Source: Candidatus Omnitrophota bacterium (GTDB lineage: Bacteria; Omnitrophota; Gorgyraeia; B26-G9). From it: DNA of 8,442 nt. The DNA is taken from contig JAQULA010000065.1 in assembly GCA_028718845.1 (NCBI GenBank), positions 1-8,442 of the forward strand, given 5' to 3'. The position numbers and the translations under genes are program-made. The notes under the pieces were generated by a model. That model did not search any database and had not been told where the DNA came from. It saw only the letters and a list, made by a program, of their open reading frames with translations. Every line of letters starts with the position of its first letter. Position 1 is the stretch's first letter. Positions 5,522 through 8,442 of this stretch are shown piece after piece.

Positions 5522-5980
5522 TCACTTCGCCTCGAAATCGACTAATTTCATTAATACCTTATCGCCGATCGCCGTTTGCAGCACGCCGCCCGGGATATTA
5601 TCCGCCATCCAGCTCCTGGATACCCCCTGATCCGTCGTTATCTCGTAAATTGTACAGTTTGCGGCCTGGCCCTTGACATCGATACTGCCGGTTGTCTCTT
5701 TTACCTTTGGTTTAACCGCTGGTTGAGAAGGAGTCGCCATCGAAATTTTTGCCTCCGTAGCCGGCATCGTATTACCGTTAACGACCATCTCTATTTTCAA
5801 AGTAACACCGTTTTCCGATTTGCTCACCAAAGTCTGTTTCTGCCGCATACCATTGCCCAGGTCATATAATACCCAACTGCCCACGTTAAATTTAGTCCAT
5901 TTCGTTTCTTTTTCAGCGGCAAACGAGAAAGGAACAAAAACAAACAACGAAACCAAAACAATTCCTATTATTCTACGCAT
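5522..5980 (-). CDS. Secreted or periplasmic protein of unknown function
   Basis: 152 residues from the ATG at 5980. The first 22 residues are a clear signal peptide: MRR, a hydrophobic core IIGIVLVSLFVFVPF, then SFA-A before EKET, with cleavage likely after residue 21 or 22. There is no lipobox Cys. The mature part of about 130 residues is rich in beta-like alternation (GSWVLYDL, GVTLKIEMVV, GSIDVKGQAANCTIYEI, GDKVLMKLVDF), suggesting a compact beta fold, with a Pro/Lys-rich stretch near 84-95 and one Cys (109). I do not recognise the family. A TTG nine codons earlier also opens the frame but lies in spacer repeat; the AAGGGGG just before the ATG decides the start. Its neighbours offer no functional clue. 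Confidence 0.8.
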   Translation of the reverse strand: MRRIIGIVLVSLFVFVPFSFAAEKETKWTKFNVGSWVLYDLGNGMRQKQTLVSKSENGVTLKIEMVVNGNTMPATEAKISMATPSQPAVKPKVKETTGSIDVKGQAANCTIYEITTDQGVSRSWMADNIPGGVLQTAIGDKVLMKLVDFEAK

Positions 5981-5984
5981 TTTT

Positions 5985-5991
5985 CCCCCTT
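5985..5991 (-). promoter_or_regulatory. Ribosome binding site deciding the start of the secreted-protein gene
   Basis: AAGGGGG on the minus strand, with 4 nt (AAAA) between it and the ATG at 5980. It excludes the upstream TTG at 6007, because the site would then be inside the coding region. The GTCAATA repeat ends only about 12 nt further upstream. Confidence 0.75.
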
Positions 5992-6002
5992 CTTTTATAA
6001 TC

Positions 6003-6093
6003 GTCAATAGCTAATGGCCTATATCGATAGTATTGTCCCGAATGCCCCCCGGACAGTTTGTCCTTTGTGATCCCGAATAAATTCTTCGCGGGA
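6003..6093. repeat. Rearranged relative of the spacer cassette
   Basis: Heptamers GTCAATA, GCTAATG, GCCTATA, TCGATAG (6003-6030) lead into ATTGTCCCGAATG as in the cassette. The interior is then different: a perfect hairpin GGACA-GTT-TGTCC (6051-6063), TTTGTGATCCCGAATAAATT, and TCCCG (6071-6075) pairing with CGGGA (6089-6093). In copies 1-3 the GTCAATA-GCTAATG block lies on the opposite side of the core, so the blocks have been shuffled. Confidence 0.7.
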
Positions 6094-6124
6094 AAACCTC
6101 ATTCGAAACTTTTTACTCTTAACT

Positions 6125-6137
6125 TAGCGACACGCTA
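6125..6137. repeat. Small hairpin directly after the deaminase stop codon
   Basis: A perfect 5-bp inverted repeat: TAGCG (6125-6129), ACA, CGCTA (6133-6137), touching the TGA at 6140-6138. The following sense bases are purine-rich, with no U-run, so a factor-independent terminator is not supported. It may be a decayed GATAGCG-type heptamer pair. Confidence 0.45.
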
Positions 6138-6575
6138 TCATTTACCGATATCTTCGTTCCAAAGCATTGGTTTTGCTTTGATAAACGCTTCCATCAGGTC
6201 AATGCATTGGCTGTCCTGCAAAACCTCAACACTAACCCCGTGTTTTTTTAACAAATCTTCCGCGCCTAAAAAAGTCCGGTTCTCCCCGATAACCACGCGC
6301 GGAATTCCATAAAGCAGCATTGCCCCGGTGCACATGATGCACGGAGAAAGCGTGGTATACATTACGCATTCCCGGTAAACACCGGCTTTTTGCCGGCCCG
6401 CGTTTTCCAAAGCATCGGTTTCGCCATGCAGGATAGCGCTGTTTTTCTGCACCCGGCGATTATGCCCTCGGCCGATGATCCTGCCTTTATATACCAGCAC
6501 CGCGCCAATCGGGATACCGCCTTCGGCTAAGCCTTTTTGCGCTTCCCGAATCGCTTCCTGCATAAACTTGTCCAT
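6138..6575 (-). CDS. Cytosine deaminase, yeast Fcy1-like (CDA superfamily)
   Basis: 145 residues from the ATG at 6575. The zinc site is HGE (His50, Glu52) and SPCIMC (Cys79, Cys82), as in all cytidine-deaminase-fold enzymes. Beyond that the protein tracks yeast cytosine deaminase closely: EGGIPIGAVLV, GRGHNRR with Asn39, the ALENAGR helix, YTTLSPC, YGIPRVVIGEN, and the C-terminal LWNEDIG corresponding to the WFEDIG lid of Fcy1, with Trp139 and Asp142. The expected reaction is cytosine to uracil plus ammonia for pyrimidine salvage; guanine or tRNA-adenosine deaminase activity is less likely given the C terminus. GAGGTG at 6586-6581 fixes the start. A longer frame to 6698 is translated spacer repeat (PDEATTFGTIRTT) and is rejected. 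Confidence 0.87.
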   Translation of the reverse strand: MDKFMQEAIREAQKGLAEGGIPIGAVLVYKGRIIGRGHNRRVQKNSAILHGETDALENAGRQKAGVYRECVMYTTLSPCIMCTGAMLLYGIPRVVIGENRTFLGAEDLLKKHGVSVEVLQDSQCIDLMEAFIKAKPMLWNEDIGK

Positions 6576-6580
6576 AATAA

Positions 6581-6586
6581 CACCTC
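6581..6586 (-). promoter_or_regulatory. Ribosome binding site deciding the deaminase start
   Basis: GAGGTG on the minus strand with 5 nt (TTATT) before the ATG at 6575. It places the start downstream of the spacer repeats and rules out the 41-codon repeat-derived extension. The nearest heptamer (ATTGAGT, 6593-6599) ends just 6 nt upstream of it. Confidence 0.8.
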
Positions 6587-6592
6587 GATCAT

Positions 6593-6693
6593 ATTGAGTA
6601 GTGCGTATTGAGTAGTGCGTCGTGCGTATTGTCCCGAATGTAGTTGCTTCATCTGGCACGACTTCGTGATCCCGCCACTGCGGGACGTCTGTC
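6593..6693. repeat. Spacer cassette copy 3 with ATTGAGT-type heptamers
   Basis: Heptamers ATTGAGT, AGTGCGT, ATTGAGT, AGTGCGT, CGTGCGT (6593-6627) precede the conserved core. TCCCGAA lies at 6632-6638; its partner is changed to TTCGTGA (6663-6669), which breaks the long stem but creates CACGA with TCGTG pairing. The short hairpin TCCCGC (6670-6675), CACT, GCGGGA (6680-6685) is perfect, as in copy 1. It has the same orientation and the same position relative to the downstream start as copies 1 and 2. Confidence 0.87.
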
Positions 6694-6770
6694 GTCAATA
6701 GCTAATGGCTTATAGTTTAAGACCATAGACTATAGACTATTAGCTATCAGCAGTTTTTTCCTTTTTTACC
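6694..6770. repeat. Heptanucleotide tract ending exactly at a stop codon
   Basis: Eleven in-phase 7-nt units from GTCAATA, GCTAATG, GCTTATA, GTTTAAG, ACCATAG, ACTATAG, ACTATTA, GCTATCA to T-rich units (TTTCCTT, TTTTACC). The final unit ends at 6770 and the stop codon of the membrane-protein gene occupies 6773-6771. The order of units is nearly the same as at 5300-5390. Confidence 0.9.
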
Positions 6771-7118
6771 TTAGCGCTGCTGAGAAATATGCTGAACGAT
6801 CATTACTATAACGGCAACAAATACCATTATACCAATAAAGACCTGCCGATCCGATAAACCAAATATATTTAAACTAAACGGCAAATTACACCGCAGAGAA
6901 AACACCAAAAAAGCCGCGCCCAAACCAATAAGGATCGCGAAAGACCCCCGGGCTCTTTTTCCCCCGCGCCGCCACAAATATTCAGTGTATTCTGAAGCAG
7001 ACATGGTTTGATTATTAAGGTCGGGAAACAGCCATTTAAGGACATAGGATATCCCTATCCCCAGCAATATCACCGATACCAACGCAAAGAGAAAAGTACC
7101 TATCGACATATTTTGCAT
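6771..7118 (-). CDS. Small membrane protein of unknown function
   Basis: 115 residues, with three probable membrane segments: about 6-30 (IGTFLFALVSVILLGIGISY and onward), 57-76 (RGSFAILIGLGAAFLVFSLR) and 91-110 (RQVFIGIMVFVAVIVMIVQH). The loop between the first two (31-56) is polar and ends in a strongly basic RRGGKRAR, which by the positive-inside rule suggests that this loop is cytoplasmic. I do not recognise the family. The ATG at 7118 has GAGG about 8 nt upstream; Met4 is an alternative start. It follows ppk2 by only 55 nt, so the two are probably co-transcribed, but a shared function is not shown. No enzyme motif or cysteine pair is visible. Confidence 0.75.
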   Translation of the reverse strand: MQNMSIGTFLFALVSVILLGIGISYVLKWLFPDLNNQTMSASEYTEYLWRRGGKRARGSFAILIGLGAAFLVFSLRCNLPFSLNIFGLSDRQVFIGIMVFVAVIVMIVQHISQQR

Positions 7119-7142
7119 AAAACAACCTCATCGGACCTCGGG

Positions 7143-7177
7143 TTTCTATCCGCTATTAGCCAAACGCTGCCGGCTAT
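7143..7177. repeat. Short heptamer tract overlapping the ppk2 stop codon
   Basis: Five in-phase 7-nt units (TTTCTAT, CCGCTAT, TAGCCAA, ACGCTGC, CGGCTAT). The last unit covers the TAG stop (7176-7174) and one base of the preceding Glu codon. On the sense strand it reads as ATAGC-type units. Confidence 0.7.
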
Positions 7178-8007
7178 TCACCATTCGCCGCTTTATGGTA
7201 TTTCCCGCGTATTGCCTCAATATCCACAGTCGGCTTGGGCAGCTTGATATCAAGGTTTTCCATGGTCTCAACAATAATTTGCGAAACCGCCAGATTGCGG
7301 AACCACTTATGGTCCGAGGGGATCACAAACCACGGCGCGATATCGGTACTGCATTTGCTCAGCACCTCCTCGTAGGCTGACTCATAGTCCTTCCAATATT
7401 CCCGTTCCTGATAATCCGCCTCGCTGATCTTCCAATACCGCGCCGGATCGTCCAGCCGCTGTTTGAACCGCTGCAGCTGCTCTTCCTTACTAATATGCAG
7501 AAAAAATTTCAAAATATGCGTATCATTCGCAACCAGGCGCTGTTCGAAAGCATTGATCTGCTCATAACGCTGCGACCAGACCTTTTTCGGCACCAGGTCA
7601 TGCACGCGCACGATCAGAACATCCTCATAATGCGAACGGTTAAAGATCACCACTTCCCCGCGTTTGGGCGCCTGATGTTCGATCCGCCAGAGAAAATCGT
7701 GGCTAAGCTCCTCTTTCGACGGTTCTTTGAAGCTGACCACACGGCAGCCCTGAGGGTTCATCGAGCCGATCACATTCCGGACCACCCCGTCCTTGCCGCC
7801 GGCATCGGTCGATTGCAGGCAGATCAACAGCGAACGGTTCTGTTCGGCGTAGAGCTTAAACTGCAGTTCGTCCATCCGCTGCTGCAGTTTCTCGATCTTG
7901 GCCAAGGCCGATTTCTTGTTTTCATGACCATCGGTAAACCCGGGATCAAAATCCTTCAGCTTTACCTTATTTCCTTCCGGGATGCGGAACCTTTTAGAGT
8001 AATTCAT
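7174..8007 (-). CDS. ppk2: Polyphosphate kinase 2 family (polyphosphate:nucleotide phosphotransferase)
   Basis: 277 residues, the usual length for the short single-domain PPK2 enzymes. These cytoplasmic proteins move phosphate between polyphosphate and nucleotides. Visible motifs are the Walker A-like STDAGGKDG (66-74, with Asp68 and Lys72), NPQGCRVVSFKEPSKEEL (about 84-101), the HDFLWR segment (103-108), Walker B-like FNRSHYEDVL (122-131) and the lid region around DDPARYWKISEADYQERE (186-202). The NPQG, HDFLWR and RSHYEDVLIVRVH combination resembles the class III or PPK2-related group, which can phosphorylate AMP as well as ADP; that class assignment is from memory and not certain. ATG at 8007 has AGGTG at 5-nt spacing. 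The C terminus ends in Gly-Glu with a TAG that is part of a repeat heptamer. Confidence 0.93.
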   Translation of the reverse strand: MNYSKRFRIPEGNKVKLKDFDPGFTDGHENKKSALAKIEKLQQRMDELQFKLYAEQNRSLLICLQSTDAGGKDGVVRNVIGSMNPQGCRVVSFKEPSKEELSHDFLWRIEHQAPKRGEVVIFNRSHYEDVLIVRVHDLVPKKVWSQRYEQINAFEQRLVANDTHILKFFLHISKEEQLQRFKQRLDDPARYWKISEADYQEREYWKDYESAYEEVLSKCSTDIAPWFVIPSDHKWFRNLAVSQIIVETMENLDIKLPKPTVDIEAIRGKYHKAANGE

Positions 8008-8042
8008 GAATTCACCTAGTCCATAGTCAGCAGTTCGCCAGT

Positions 8043-8091
8043 ATTGAGTTGTGCGTAGTGCGTATTGAGTTTACTAATCGCTATCCGCTAT
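8043..8091. repeat. Heptamer tract between the OB-fold gene and ppk2
   Basis: Seven in-phase 7-nt units: ATTGAGT, TGTGCGT, AGTGCGT, ATTGAGT, TTACTAA, TCGCTAT, CCGCTAT. The ATTGAGT family lies on the ppk2-start side and the GCTAT family on the side of the upstream gene. The last unit reaches into that gene's TAG stop (8090-8088), the same arrangement as at 7143-7177. Confidence 0.85.
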
Positions 8092-8442
8092 TCCCCCACA
8101 ACCGCTATCTGGCTAGGTTCATTAAGAATCATTTCCGGCTTGCCCTGATATTCCTTGATATAACCGGATACCCGGACTTTCTTTCCCATATAATAATTTT
8201 CCGGATTCGCGGGGAATAGGGGAAAAGCCGACACAAAAATGACCACGGTAAAATGATGTTTATAATCCGGGTGGAAATTAAGAAAGCAGGCCTTCCCGGA
8301 ATTATGCGCTGCAACAATGGTCCCTTCGACTACGGCGTTCTCTCCATAATGTTTCGCGGGATCCTGCCAGTTAATCACCTGCCCGGTCGTTTTCCCCGGC
8401 AAAAATCCCCCGCTAGAACGCGGAGTAATAAACCATATTTTA
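8088..8442 (-). CDS. OB-fold nucleic-acid-binding-like protein, C-terminal part (cut by window edge)
   Basis: The frame is open from the right edge of the window, so 118 codons (including stop) are visible and the true start is probably outside. The visible protein resembles a single OB-fold: VINWQDPAKHYGENAVVEGTI opens a beta-strand, then AHNSGKACFLNFHPDY, HFTVVIFVSAFPLF, YYMGKKVRVSGYIKEYQGKPEMILNEPSQI. The GKxVRVxGxIxxYxGKPEIIL pattern is typical of tRNA-anti-like OB domains and of small secreted or DNA-binding OB proteins. An internal TTG at 8402, with a GGGGG tract before it, could be a start giving 104 residues, but the in-frame codons upstream look like normal protein. Function is not determined. 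The stop codon lies in a heptamer repeat. Confidence 0.72.
   Translation of the reverse strand, partial: KIWFITPRSSGGFLPGKTTGQVINWQDPAKHYGENAVVEGTIVAAHNSGKACFLNFHPDYKHHFTVVIFVSAFPLFPANPENYYMGKKVRVSGYIKEYQGKPEMILNEPSQIAVVGE

Noticed and set aside
7495..8019. 174-codon plus-strand open frame opposite ppk2
   Set aside because: It is a shadow of the ppk2 coding strand, with no ribosome site or family resemblance.

Overview
This is a bacterial chromosome segment in which every supported gene is on the minus strand. Reading in the direction of transcription (from high to low coordinates) the order is: an OB-fold protein cut by the right window edge; a PPK2-type polyphosphate kinase; a small membrane protein; a yeast-type cytosine deaminase; a secreted protein of unknown function; a 4Fe-4S uracil-DNA glycosylase; a YbiT/YkpA-like ABC-F ATPase; and the start of an F-type ATP synthase operon (AtpZ/AtpI-like, atpB, atpE, atpF, and atpH cut by the left edge). 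I see no tRNA, rRNA, CRISPR array, transposase or phage gene.

The most unusual material lies between the genes. Nearly every spacer of 55 to 328 bp is built from degenerate heptanucleotide repeats. Several heptamer families (plus-strand types ATTGCGT, GACTATT, TTTTACC, ACAGNCC, TGGTCCG, AANCGCT, TCCNTCT) follow one another without losing the 7-nt phase, for up to 31 units (217 bp) at 5300-5516. Three spacers also carry a cassette of about 60-70 bp with two inverted repeats, at 1213-1281, 5247-5299 and 6621-6693, all in the same orientation. A rearranged relative lies at 6003-6093. The families have a consistent order: stop-codon-containing heptamers abut the upstream gene's stop codon, and the ATTGCGT/ATTGAGT type sits next to the downstream gene's start. 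The repeats are open in the sense direction near starts, so they create false N-terminal extensions on two unrelated genes (glycosylase and deaminase). I corrected those starts.

Regulation visible in the sequence: a consensus sigma-70-type promoter (TTGACA, 16 nt, TATAAT) at 2648-2675 starts the ATP synthase operon. It is followed by a roughly 220-nt leader holding a strong hairpin with a U-rich 3' flank (2550-2587), a possible attenuator. A weaker promoter (TTTACA, 17 nt, TACACT) lies ahead of the ABC-F gene. The ATP synthase operon is itself interrupted by repeat spacers between atpB and atpE and between atpE and atpF, while atpF and atpH overlap by 4 bp.

The organism is probably an uncultured Gram-negative bacterium. 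The combination of gene types and mosaic intergenic repeats reminds me of Omnitrophota/PVC-group genomes, but this is an impression, not a demonstrated placement. The genes encode energy conversion (ATP synthase, PPK2), pyrimidine salvage, uracil repair and ribosome-associated ABC-F function; apart from the atp operon nothing shows that they work as one pathway.
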